This document shows, piece by piece, positions 9,860 to 21,139 of a stretch of 64,000 nucleotides of DNA. The translations under genes were made by a program, and so were the position numbers. The notes beneath the pieces were generated by a model. That model saw only the letters and a program-made list of their open reading frames with translations, searched no databases and was not told the origin of the DNA. Source of the stretch: Ceratopteris richardii (lineage: Eukaryota > Streptophyta > Polypodiopsida > Polypodiales > Pteridaceae). Positions within the stretch are counted from its first letter, which is position 1. The number at the start of each line of letters is the position of its first letter. The stretch covers positions 59,555,324 to 59,619,323 of the forward strand of contig CM035422.1 of the NCBI GenBank assembly GCA_020310875.1, written 5' to 3'.

Positions 9860-10640
9860 CTAGCTAAAAGGTGCTCTTGGAGGTCTAGACCATCCATAAT
9901 TCACTAATAATTCATCACCAACATGTAATGTAGTAATAGCATTGACAACTATGTATCTTGATACATCTCTACTCATGTATGGTGATTCATGACTATTTTC
10001 ACGCTCCTCAAATGTGCAATTAGTCCTTGAACTATTATGTAACCCTCGACTACTATTTATTAAGCATGATATATTTCCATGCATATAAGATCTTCCATCA
10101 ATATATAATCTTTTATTTTCTGCATGTGAAATCCTTCTACTAGTAAGCAATGCTGCATTCAAGCATATTCTATAAGTACTCATGCTTTGAACATAACGTG
10201 CAAGTCGATGCCAATCTCCCCATCCATATATAGGACCAAAAAATGACATAAGAGTGAATTCAAAGTTCAGAGGCACACACAAATCCTATACAATAAAGAG
10301 ACCACGACCAACATTAGTTATAGTGGATGGAGCAATCATATAGCGATTACCCTAAAAGTTGAAAACCTCTTGATCTAAAAAAAGTGGTCCTCTATTCCAT
10401 CCTCCATATCTTCTTCTATCATATGTTTGTACTAGAGAACGATCATGAGCTGGCAATGGATAATCTCCAGCCGTTTCAGTCTCTAAACCAGGAGGTAGAG
10501 GATTTCTAGAAACCTCTACTAATAATTGATGAACAACAAGTACATGATGTGTACGAGGTATATTAACATTATGAGAAAGATGATCATCATCATCATCATT
10601 GAGCAAGTATTTATGTATTATCAATAGTAATATGATTTTT
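9860..10640 (-). pseudogene. SET-domain protein remnant
   Basis: Minus strand. The three SET signature regions appear in order: an N-terminal ITNVGRGLF (about 10318-10292), a central YIDGRSYMHGNISCLINSS (about 10100), and a C-terminal TLHVGDELLVNYGW (about 9930-9880). NC follows the INSS motif, as in the family. SET domains methylate lysine on histones or other proteins using S-adenosylmethionine. The Asn of the INSS motif and the Tyr of NYGW, which normally shape the active site, are kept. Two in-frame TAG codons (10286-10288 and 10352-10354) break an otherwise open 250-codon frame that begins with an acidic stretch near 10620. It sits about 160 bases upstream of the transposase on the same strand. 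It may be transposon cargo or a separate captured gene; I cannot tell which. Confidence 0.7.
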
Positions 10641-10692
10641 TATATGGTTTTTAAATAAAATAATGACATTAATTTATAGAAAAAATACATAC

Positions 10693-11060
10693 CTAAGCAT
10701 TATCATGTTGACCAGGTGATGGTGCATGCTCAAAAGTACCATACTTTGCCTCATGTTCATTACATTCTAATCATGGTCTTCGATACATGCCATAGCAAGA
10801 GTTACACCAACATATAATATGCTCTTGATAGTAAAATTCATCATAATTCCTATCGGAGGACACATGTGAAGTCGTTGCATGGGTAGGAGGTGGTGGAGTG
10901 CCCTCGAATTGATCAGAATCTGATTATAACAAGAAACAAAAAAATATATCAGTTATGTATCTATCAAATATATTTAAAATTAAAAGTTTGATATACTTAC
11001 AATATATAGTCCTTGCACGATTAGGAGACGGTGGTGGAGTTCCATCTGATTGATCGAAAT
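10693..11060 (-). pseudogene. Two upstream exons of the SET-linked gene, with a duplicated exon start
   Basis: Minus strand. An exon at 11060-11001 starts after TTTATAG and ends at a GTAAGT donor. It is joined by an intron (11000-10920) to an exon at 10919-10693 that starts after ATAATCAG and ends at a GTATGT donor. Both exons begin with related coding sequence (DQSDGTPPPSP and DQFEGTPPPPT), so one is a duplicate of the other. The larger exon continues with FYYQEHIICWCNSCYGMYR, a Cys-rich stretch of unknown function, then one TAG. The splice sites lead towards the SET frame at 10640, but the final acceptor is not clear. Function is unknown. Confidence 0.5.
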
Positions 11061-11094
11061 CTATAAATAATGGTATTTGATATTAATAATATGA

Positions 11095-11440
11095 TTATTT
11101 ACATACATAAACATTCACACATACATATTTACACATACACACATATTCACATATACACATATACACATTTACACATACACACATATTCACATATACATAA
11201 ATACACATTATTGTGGGATAAATGCATATATTTTGTATGAATGAGTGTATATGCATGCATGTGTATGTGTGTACATGTATATGTGGATATGTATATGTGT
11301 TTTTATGTTATATGTATGTATATGTGTATATGTATCCATATATGTATGTGTATATGTTTGCATGTATATGTGTATGTGGGTATGTGTATGTGTATGTGTG
11401 TGTATATGTGTGTATGTATTCTGATTCTTTTCTTCTATTT
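11095..11440. repeat. ACATAT/TGTATG microsatellite between divergent genes
   Basis: 11095-11210 is rich in ACACATA units and 11222-11440 in TGTATG units, so the two halves are roughly complementary. Frames through it are repeat artefacts. It separates the minus-strand SET/transposase genes from the plus-strand gene that follows, where a shared promoter region would lie. Confidence 0.85.
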
Positions 11441-11459
11441 GAGATTAAATTAACATGAG

Positions 11460-12148
11460 ATATTGTATGATGGAAAAAAATAAGAGGTGACCTAGCATAC
11501 CACCTGAGACGTGGCATTTTTTTCGTAGACATCTACGTGTTCAGGAGTCATTTCCTAAGTAGAAGGTATACAAATTAATAGTTTATATTTATAATTTTCA
11601 TATATTTTAGTAATTTTTTACATTTAATTTATGTATTTCTTTTTTCTTTAAATAAACAGGCTGCTGTGAAGAAGAGAGTTGAGTCAGGCCACACATCGCA
11701 CCTACGCCAAATAGGCCATCATGGTTTTGTACCTACATTTGTAAGTATATGTGTTATTGTGAGTATATTTTTTATTTTAGTTAAAATGCAAGAAACTAAT
11801 CTTTTTTATTTGTTTCAATGCAGCAAAAGGATTATGGTCGATATCCTACGAAACATGAGATCGAGTATGCTACACATTTTGGATATCGACGTTTGAGCGA
11901 GTATATGCGAGATAATCTGGATGCCTTTGTGAGTATTATTAAATTTTATATAATTAATTTATTTTTATGGATGTTTTAATTGTTTTACTTATTTATGTTT
12001 GTTATATGTAATACATGAGTATTATTAAGAGGCAGATATGGATGAGGTGGAGAGCCAGACACAGGAGGGCTGATCTCGATCATCACAGGGTGATCATGAT
12101 GATGAGGATGAGGATGAGGATGAGGATGAGGATGAGGATGATCATGAT

Positions 12149-12179
<31 letters not shown>

Positions 12180-12183
12180 ATTA
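11460..12183 (+). pseudogene. Small spliced gene of unknown function with acidic C-terminus
   Basis: Plus strand. Exon-like blocks with matching splice sites are: about 11490-11575 (donor AAG/GTATAC; reads TWHFFRRHLRVQESFPK, then a TAG); 11660-11740 (after AACAG, donor GTAAGT; VKKRVESGHTSHLRQIGHHG); 11824-11928 (after CAG, donor GTGAGT; KDYGRYPTKHEIEYATHFGY and RRLSEYMRDN); and about 12032-12183. The last exon has ESQTQEG, a TGA near 12071, then a run of Asp/Glu, Ala4 and Asp7 from a GAT/GAG repeat, ending in TAG. Codon phase is kept across the introns. CACTA elements usually carry a second, DNA-binding protein beside TNP2, and the position would fit that role. I do not recognise the sequence, so this is inference. 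Confidence 0.5.
12095..12182. repeat. GAT/GAG trinucleotide repeat
   Basis: Runs of GATGAG then GCT and GAT triplets. It lies in phase with the last exon of the plus-strand gene and would encode its acidic tail. Confidence 0.9.
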
Positions 12184-12211
12184 GGATTCTTGATTATGAC
12201 ATTGGATATGT

Positions 12212-13140
<929 letters not shown>

Positions 13141-14922
13141 AAGTCTCCTAGGTGGCTCTGGGTCCTCTTCTTCTTCTTGGGTTTGTTGAACATCCTTTGG
13201 ATTTGAATATGCACATTCTACTACTGCCTCTAATGCCTTTTCCTTTGCCCTGTTTGCATCTTTGAAACATTGGGATAGTTCCTTTATCTACATGTATGTC
13301 TCTTTTGAGACCAAAAAAACTCTCAAACATTATTCATTAATCATGCTAACATGATTGCGGAGGCGATATTCGAGATCAATGCATGTCTATCTATCCTCAT
13401 AGATTTTGGTGGTAATTTCTTGAAACATATATTTAGCTACATCCATCTATGACATACCTTGTAAATGCTCCAGAATGGTAGGCCACAGATTTAATTGGTA
13501 TTTTCCAATGTTGGAAGTCCTTGTGGATCTAGATGGTCGATTGCCTTTTCTCCCAAGGGATGCTCTAGATTGATGCCTCAATAAACTTTTTGAGAAGGTA
13601 GGCTGAAATGAAAGGTTGGGTGCATGTTGTGAAGGCATGTATGAAGGTAGGGCATGCCTCCAAGGTGAATAACTCAGAGAGGAGGATAGGTTAATGATTT
13701 TAAAAGGTGGATTTTTGGAAGTGGATTCGTGTGGCATGGAATGTGTATCATTCGGGGTTTATGGAGATGTGACTGGGGTTGGCAATGTTGTAAACTGCAA
13801 GTGGATCATATCAATAGGTTGGCTATCACGTATGTGGATGGATGGTGATGGATCTCTAGTTTTGTGTGAAGTGGTTTTTAATGAACTCTTAGTGATGGGT
13901 GGTGGGGATGAATGCTCTGAATGGTGAGAAGGGTGAGGGGATGAATGCGATGATGTATGAGAGGTTTTACGCTTACTCTTGGAAGTGGTGGGTACCGAAC
14001 GAATGTGAGATGAAGTCCTTAACTTCTTAGAAGATTTTCTTTTGTTGGCTTCAATCCCAATCTAAAAAAGCCTTCTGTAGAGGTTCTCCCTTCTATCCCT
14101 CTTGATATTTTAGATTTCCTTTTGATCTCTACACTAGATGGCATGGGTCTAATTGACAATGTTAATCAAGCTCTTAAAATAAGAGTAGTGTTTTCTTAAG
14201 GCATGTCTCCAAGAAAGAGTTGAACTCAAGGGAGGGAAAAAGAACTCTTGGATCAGCATGGAACCAAGGAGCTTTCCTATTATTGAAGTAGGGTGTAATC
14301 ATTAAAAACAATAGGTTGGTGATTTGACACAAACAATTTCCATGTTTAGGGAGATGGATGGGAACCCTATCAATGATGCATTGGGAAACATAGCCTTTGT
14401 CAAGCCTAGATTTATATAGATCACCACTAGATCGGAGGTTCAACCAAGAAAATCTATGAGAATCCTCAACCTCAACCAAATCACGATAAAGCTTCAACAG
14501 GTTCCTATAGTTTTTCTCTAACCTATTAACCTCTCTACTCCCACCTATCAAAAGTTCTTCCACCATGTTGAAATCACTAAGAAGGATGCTATCTCAAGGA
14601 AATAAATCCATTGAGTACCACATATTAATTCTCTCTAGGTCTTGATATGGGGCATACATTGAAGTGATGGTAAAGGGGCATGAACCAGTAAAAGAGGTTG
14701 CGATTCATATGTTGTGCATTTCCTCCGAGGTCCTCACAAGGAAAGGGGACCACCATCTCTTGAAGCCAAACACCATCCTACCACTACCTTGAGGGTGGTT
14801 AGCATCTAGCCAACAATCAAGAGTAAATATTCTCTTAACTCTTTAAAAAAAATCATCACTCTCAATTTGGACCTCTTGAAAATAGATGAAATATGGGTTT
14901 TGAATGAAGGAAGAAATACACA
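13141..14922 (-). pseudogene. LINE (non-LTR retrotransposon) ORF2 endonuclease region, degenerate
   Basis: Minus strand. From about 14900 the frames give YFIYFQEVQIESDDFF, DANHPQGSGRMVFGFKRWW and MYAPYQDLERINMW. They then give DSILLSDFNMVEEL and a SRLDKGYVSQ motif (about 14375). These correspond to the apurinic-type endonuclease domain of plant LINEs: a QE near the start, a YAP...R.LW motif, a GDFN-type motif (here SDFN), and RLDR/YVS. The GDFN glycine is replaced by Ser. Stops interrupt it (e.g. the one before DSILL). 13141-14170 continues on the same strand but only low-complexity Ser/His/Pro-rich frames remain; no reverse transcriptase motif is seen. The domain nicks target DNA in intact elements. 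ORF1 of the same element lies at 17613-18400, on the other side of an inserted copia fragment. Confidence 0.7.
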
Positions 14923-17612
14923 TCTTCTGATTTTAATGCATTTTTAGTTGAGAATGGGATAAAACATCACTACCGTGCCATATACACCTCAAAAAAATGG
15001 AGTTTCTAAAAGAAAGAATAGCTCTCTTATGGACATGGTGAGGTGCATGGTCAAAAGTCAAGCTTTACCACATAGCGTCTAGCTTGAGGCTGTTATGCAT
15101 GCAACTATGTGCTTAATAGTTGTGCCACCAAAGCACTTCAATTAATGACTATATATGATACTTGGCATGGTCACAAGCCATCTTTCTCATCTATGTGTCT
15201 TTGGTTGTGTCGCATCTACATTATTGCCTGAACAATAACACATGAAATTTGATGATAAAGCAGTGAAATATATTTTTGTTGGGTATAGTTCTAAAAGCAA
15301 AGGTTATCATCTGTATCATTCATGGACTAAACAAATTTTGGTTAGCCTTGATGTTGCTTTTGTGGAAGAAGCAATTTAGCCACTAATTTCATGTACCAAG
15401 GAGACATCAACTAGCTCCAAGGATGTGTATGAAACTTTGTTGCCTCTTTTTATAGGTGGGCAGTCAAGTGTTGATCCAAATGAGGTAATTTCTTAGCCTT
15501 TATAGGCTTCATATGATGATGTAGATCAATCCATCTCTAATGTAGATTTACATGATGTGCTTGTTGATGAAAGGGATGATATAGAAGATGCTAAAACTTT
15601 GCCTAAATAGTTGGTGGAAACTTTGAGAGATAGAAAATTATATGAATCTTTGTCATATCATACCTATTCAGGCTCTCATAGTGCTTCCTTTGCATGACAT
15701 TGCTATGCAATGGCTGCCTCCAGTCTTTTTGATTAGAATGAGCATGTTTCTTTTGATGAAGCACACAATTCAAAAACTTGGATGGCTGCTATGTAATCAT
15801 AATATGATGCCATTATGAAGAATGGTACTTGGTGTTTATGTGATATGCCTCCAGGAAAAAAGGATATGGACACTAAAAGGGTATACAAGCTGAAACATAA
15901 ACATGATGGAACAATTGATAGGTATAAGGTGAGGCTTGTTGGAAAAGGTTATGCTCAAGAGAGAGGCATTGATTTGATGAGACCTTTGCCCCCACATACC
16001 ATATGAACATTGTTCATAACATTTGTGCACTTGTAGCTCATCATAGTTGGAATACATTAAAATTACATTCCTGAATGGTGAATTACATGAAGAAGTGTAT
16101 GCTTTTTAGCCCCATGGTTTTGTGCAAAAAGGGCATGAAAATAAAGTTGGACATTAAAACAATATTTCTTAATGGTGACTTACATTAAAAAGTGTATGTA
16201 TTTCAACCATGTGGTTTGAAGCAAGCACCATGTGCTTGGTATGAAAAGATACATGCCTACTTTGATTGCACATGGTTTTGAAAATAGTCCAACTAAGAGC
16301 ACCTTATATGTTAAGCATATGGATGATGTACTTCTATCATCATTGTATATTCTCATGACATGTTGCTCATTGTTCATAATGAGAAGCATATTGCTTAATT
16401 TAAGGCTGATTTGCATGCCTCTTTTGAAATCTCAGATTTGGGGCATTTGCATCATTATTTGGGCATTCAATTTATGCAAGTTTATGGGGGAATACCCTTG
16501 TGTCAAACAAAATATATTGACATATTATTGCAATATTTTGACCTTGAAGGTTGCAAACCTATTTCCACTCCTATGGAAATACGTTTACGATTGAGTCTTG
16601 ACGATGCTAGAGATGCATTCGATGTTGTTCTCTATTAGTAGGCTATTGGATGCTTGATTTACTTATGCATAACTTGACCTCATATTCAATTTGTTGTCTC
16701 TGATATGAGCAAGTTTATGTCCTACCTAAGTGTCAAACATTGGAAGCTGGTTAAGAGCATCTTTTGCTAGTTGAGTGTTATCCAACTACTTGGATTGTTT
16801 TACCCCAAGGGGAATCATTATCGCTAGATTTACATGCTTTTTTTAACTCAAACTAGGCTAGTTTCTATCACACTCATGAGTCCACCGATGATTTTTTTTC
16901 TTCATTCTTGGTAGCTCATGCATATCTTGGTTGAGCAAGAAGCAACCTACTATGGCCACTTCTAGTTGTGAGGCTGAGTATAGGAAAACTTTCATAGCGA
17001 CTGTTGAGCGTGTGTGGCTTAGAAGTCTTTTGGTTGATTTGGGTGTTGGTTAGTATTTTGCCACCACCATGTTCACTAACAGTTAGAGTGCTTTTTTGAT
17101 TGCAAGGAACCCTCTATTCCATGCTCAAACAAAGCACATTGAGGTGCACAATCATTATGTCAGGAAGAGGTTCCCTGCTGGAGAGATAATTTTGGCTTAT
17201 GTGCCCACATAGGATAATGCTGCAGAACTTTTCAGAAAGGCTCTAACTAGGTAGAAGTTTGAAGCTTTTTGCAAAGATTTGGGTATACTTCCTTTTGTGG
17301 ATTGATCTCATTGCACATAGTTTATCACTTCCTTATACATGAGTGCCAGCTTCTTGTTCATCGCATCACTCCTAGGGTGGATTTGTTGATATATTTCAGT
17401 AGTGATGTGCGTGAACACACTTAGGATCCGGGGCACTTTTTTCTCGCTTTAGGAGATTTTTTTTCCCTCGGATTTTATATATGCCTATAAACCTGACATG
17501 TGTCTTATCTTTGCACATTCACTTGGTAATACATTTTTTATTGTGTTGCATTCCAAGCTTCTTCTTCTTCCTTGTGTTGTGTGTGTGCTTCTACACACCT
17601 CAAACTCCAACA
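14923..17612 (+). mobile_element. 5'-truncated Ty1/copia element A3 (family A) with 3' LTR
   Basis: Plus strand, starting abruptly inside the integrase (TTTTAATGCATTTTTAGTTGAG, matching A1 at 35010). The integrase end keeps NGVSKRKN-like sequence with Glu to Lys at the catalytic position. It continues through the integrase C-terminus, reverse transcriptase (KNGTWCLCDMP, YKLKHK, KGYAQERGID; HHYLGIQFMQVYGG) and RNase H (about 16950-17305), with many stops. The polypurine tract is weak (about 17370-17383). The 3' LTR is 17384-17612 (TGTTGATATATTTC...CTCCAACA, 229 bp) with a TATATATG-type promoter. There is no 5' LTR, gag or protease. Both ends abut LINE sequence, so it is a truncated insertion or a recombined remnant within the LINE. 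Confidence 0.85.
17384..17612 (+). repeat. 3' LTR of A3
   Basis: Starts TGTTGATATATTT and ends CTCCAACA, and is homologous to the A1 LTRs (31804-32035, 42026-42255) and the A2 5' LTR (48461-48691). It is followed directly by LINE ORF1 sequence at 17613. Confidence 0.9.
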
Positions 17613-18400
17613 TGAGAAGTCATCTTTTGAGCTTTGTTTCCCATTCTTTTGGACCATAGTAATCTCTCAGGCCATCCCAATTGGTTGACTTACTTCTCTT
17701 GCTCCACCTTTTGTGTCTTTCTAGCCTTTGTGTCTTAGATAATTCCTTGATTATCTCGCCCTATATGTTGCAATGAATGCAAGCAATAGGTAAATTATTG
17801 AAGATAACCTTATTTCAAAAGGTTGATTTTACCTAGAGGGGAGATCTTTATTGAGATCGAATTTGATATAAATATGGAGGTTTCATATCACATCAAACGA
17901 GTATGTGGAGCCCTTGTATATCAGCTCCACAACATTCTCCTTGGATGCAAGCAAGCACCCAAGAAGTGCCACATTTTTCTTGATAAAAATTTAAAGGAAA
18001 TAGGGTAACTTGGGAAGCTCCACCCAGAAGGATAGTTGAGAGGTTTTGACTTGGGAAAAAAGTCTACAAACCACTTAAATAAGCACATGATAGTGCAAAA
18101 GGCTTTCCAAGTTCAAAATTGAAGGCTTGAAAGGCCATATCTTCATTCTCCAACCCAAGAAGGATATGGTTTGCCGACATGAATTGACATTAAGCAACAA
18201 GCCCAAGAGGGCACCATTCCTTACAAAGCAACAGGGTAAAGGATTCAAAAAATGGTTGCAAATCAAAAAGCTGGCCCATAGCGAACATCTTTTGTAACTT
18301 TGCTAGCAGCCACACATCCTACAACACACTCAAGTCGTGGCTTGACTAAATATGTCAAATTGTCAAATCTAGAGTTGACCTAGCCAAGTGCATAGAAGCA
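17613..18400 (-). pseudogene. LINE ORF1-like (DUF4283-type) remnant
   Basis: Read on the minus strand, three frames together show the pattern of plant LINE ORF1. There is a segment like LVAxCQFMSADHILLGLENE, then FNFELGKPFALSC, then WVELPKLPYF and a C-terminal ISNSISIKISPLG. The tract with W-V-x-L-P-x-L-P is the usual DUF4283 signature of plant LINE ORF1 and reverse-transcriptase-linked proteins, thought to bind nucleic acid. Frameshifts and stops are frequent. It lies upstream (minus sense) of the endonuclease region at 13141-14922, with the A3 copia fragment between them. Confidence 0.55.
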
Positions 18401-19289
18401 TGTGCACTTTCATGATGGTTAATAAATCTAATTGGTCAACCAAACATGTCATAGGATTTGAAATTCTTGATGAGACATATCTATTAATTCTAGAATCATT
18501 TGGAGTTTCCAAAACAAAGCTAATAGCCGAAAAACCAAGTGGCACACATCACTTATCTATAGTCTAGCACTCCCTACACTTCATACACATGAGAAAGCAG
18601 TTAAAAAGGTTGGGGAATGATGGAAAAGTTTTTAACATCCCAATATAGCTATGGAAGATTACCCTCCACTAGGCCCATACATAATGATATACGCTCATTG
18701 TTATAGAATTTTGTCATCAACTATGGAAAGACTCAAAATGAAACCATAATAAATTAAACTAAAATGCTATCTCTTTGCAAGACTCTCTACCTATGTGCAG
18801 AGAGATATAGGTAGACAAAATTGACATTTTCTCATAATTCAATTAGTATAACAACTTGAGACTTTGGTACACTTTGGGATGTTATATGAAAGATCAAAGT
18901 TCTTGAATTGAACAAAAATGAGCAAACTAAGGGAGAAAACAATGCTTCACAATTGGGAACAAATAGAATTGTGAAAACCTAACTACATCTCTAGATAGAC
19001 AACAACAAAATCATGAAAAAATGAGATAAGAAATCAAGGGGGCAGCTTATTGTCGTTTACTTCAATAAACTAAGAAAGGCCTATTTAGGAAAAATGGGAA
19101 TTACATAGGATTTTGAGACAATTCTTTGTGTCCCAATGTTTTACTTTTCTAATCATTGACACACTACATGTTATTATCTCTTAATTGGAGTATATTAATC
19201 GACACTTTAATATTAAGGGTAATTGTATTACAAATGGAGAATCAAGATTGGGCTCAAAATTAAGAAGTTGACATAGTAAGTATTATAAA
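18401..19289. other. AT-rich region, nothing recognised
   Basis: No frame with a recognisable motif on either strand. A G-rich purine tract (AAATCAAGGGGGCAGC) occurs near 19031 on the plus strand, but no LTR follows it. The 3' half of copia C (reverse transcriptase, RNase H, LTR) should lie here and is missing. Confidence 0.4.
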
Positions 19290-20053
19290 TTGGACTTGAA
19301 TAATACCCAAATTTCTTGAATAGGCCTTAAGAGGGAACTTGTGCAAATCATAAAACTCAATAAAAAAGGTGAAATGATGCTTATATAGATTAGTTTTCCT
19401 ATAATCTAGATAACAACCCATCAATTGTTGTAGGTGCACTTTTTCGTGGGTAATTGGAAATATTTGCATTTCATTGATTTTGGTGTCCATATCTATACAT
19501 CAATGGTCTTCATTGTTTTCCTTTTCTTTTTCTTTGTTGATTCCTTCACTTGAACGAGATTCATTCCATGTACTCCCTTGCCAATTTGATGTAGTACTCT
19601 CCTTTGATGGTGTGTGTGAAGTGGTTGGACCACTTATCTACATGCTTTGTTGTTGCTCTTTGAAATTCTTCTTGGCTACATTTGCATCTTCAACCTATAA
19701 CACATGTTTCCTACTTTACCAATGTAGAAACTCATCAAATATTACATCCCTAGATACCATAAGCTCCTTTTTGGTAGAGTTAAAAGATATAAATCCCCTT
19801 TTCTTTGAGGAATACCTAAGAAACACTTCTGTCTCAATTATTGAGGTATGTGAACATAACATGCACAACAAAATACCTTAGGATGTGAAAGATTGGGTTT
19901 CTTACCACAATAAACTTCATAAGGTGTGACTCTATGTACTCATGAAGTTGGACACCTATTCATAATGTATATGGATGTATCTACTGCATCAACCCAACAA
20001 GAATAAGGAACATTCATTTCACTTAACATAGTTCTATCCATTTATGTTATGTA
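19290..20053 (-). pseudogene. Copia element C, integrase C-terminal half (downstream part)
   Basis: Minus strand from 20053: MDRTMLSEMNVPYSCWVDAV, then YIMNRCPTS and VTPYEVYCGKKPNLSHPKVF, followed by KKELMVSRDVIFDEFLHW. This is the integrase C-terminal core after the catalytic Glu (LW..A...A.Y..NR.P; TPYE...GKKP...), then the linker before reverse transcriptase. The upstream half of the same integrase is at 42256-42500, separated by the insertions B and A1. Joining across the two insertions restores the expected motif order (NGV, then ERK, then MDRTML). Several stops. The frame below about 19500 becomes low-complexity and fades out. Confidence 0.75.
20049..20053. repeat. Left target-site duplication of element B (ATGTA)
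   Basis: ATGTA directly before the 5' LTR. The same five bases follow the 3' LTR at 31778-31782. Confidence 0.9.
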
Positions 20054-21112
20054 TGTTGGTGCAATTAAGCCCAAGCCAACATACTTGATCATCTCACCTA
20101 TGCTTAAATTAATGGCATAACCTTTGGAAGGCTTCATATGTTCCATCTCTTGTAATTTTGCTTCACAATTACTTCTGTAAAAGTGGAATATACTCACGAG
20201 GAGTTAGGAAGCACAAAATCACGTATCATTTGGTAGTTGAGTTAAGAGAGAATCAGTCCTATACTTTAGCATTCATTTTTTGGTAGAGATTTGAATTTGA
20301 ATTCAAATCCTATGGCTCCAACAATAAGTATAAAAATAGGATCTAAAAGACTTGCATCTATCTTGAGATTCAGAGATCCTTTTGATGTACTTTCATTGAG
20401 AAGAGGAGCTCACCTCATAGCTCACTCACTTCTCACTCATTGAGCAATGGTTGATTGCCAATGACATTGTACTTTTACATGATTTAATACATACATGACC
20501 ATCACTTCTTATTCTAATTTCTCTATCATAACTCCATCAGAACAGTGTTTTTGTCAGAGCTCATTCTCACTGTTTAGTGGATCCTTTCTCATGATTTAAA
20601 ACATGATAGATTCAGCATAGTGTTTATTTTAATCCTACAAAGTTTCATTATTAATGCCTCTCACAATCATCATATATTAGTCCATCTTTGCTCACTGGTC
20701 TATTGACTGTCAAGATCCGTAAATGTTAGGATGCTTGGTTGATTTGCTAAACATATGTCTCTGCATATAGTCCATCATTTTTTATGATATCACTCATGAT
20801 TGGTAGCTTGTTAAGCTAACTAGAGTTTTCCAAAAGGAATTTAATCAATTGCTACTTTGCTCAGAGAATGGTTCAAAACACTAAACAGGTGTGGACCAAA
20901 ATAGCAAGTTTTAGACCTTGGATTATATTCCTACCTATCCGTTTTGATCCTACCATTAGTGGATCATCTGCCAAGCAACATATGTGATTATTTATTCTTA
21001 TTAGCTAGCTATAGAGGTCGAAAACACTCTTCAGGCATCATTTGTAGCAGGTGTGAAGCAAGTTTTAGCTACACCAATTCATCTCTTGTGACTATCCACC
21101 ATCTCCTCCAAC
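20054..21112 (+). repeat. 5' LTR of element B
   Basis: Begins TGTTGGTGCAATTAAGCC and ends CTCCTCCAACA. A TATA-like TATAAAAATAGG near 20329 and downstream pyrimidine-rich sequence are candidates for the promoter and start region. The end is homologous to the B' LTR (shared CCAAAAGGAATT and AAAATAGCAAGTTT segments). Confidence 0.93.
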
Positions 21113-21114
21113 AC

Positions 21115-21126
21115 TGGTATCAGAGC
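21115..21126 (+). promoter_or_regulatory. Primer binding site of element B
   Basis: TGGTATCAGAGC, complementary to the 3' end of initiator methionine tRNA, two bases after the 5' LTR. Standard for plant copia elements. Confidence 0.95.
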
Positions 21127-21139
21127 AAGCACAATCAAG

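Noticed and set aside
13447-13927. Ser/Pro-rich minus-strand frame and opposing plus-strand frame as genes
   Set aside because: Low-complexity sequence downstream of the LINE endonuclease without a conserved domain; most likely LINE or repeat debris.
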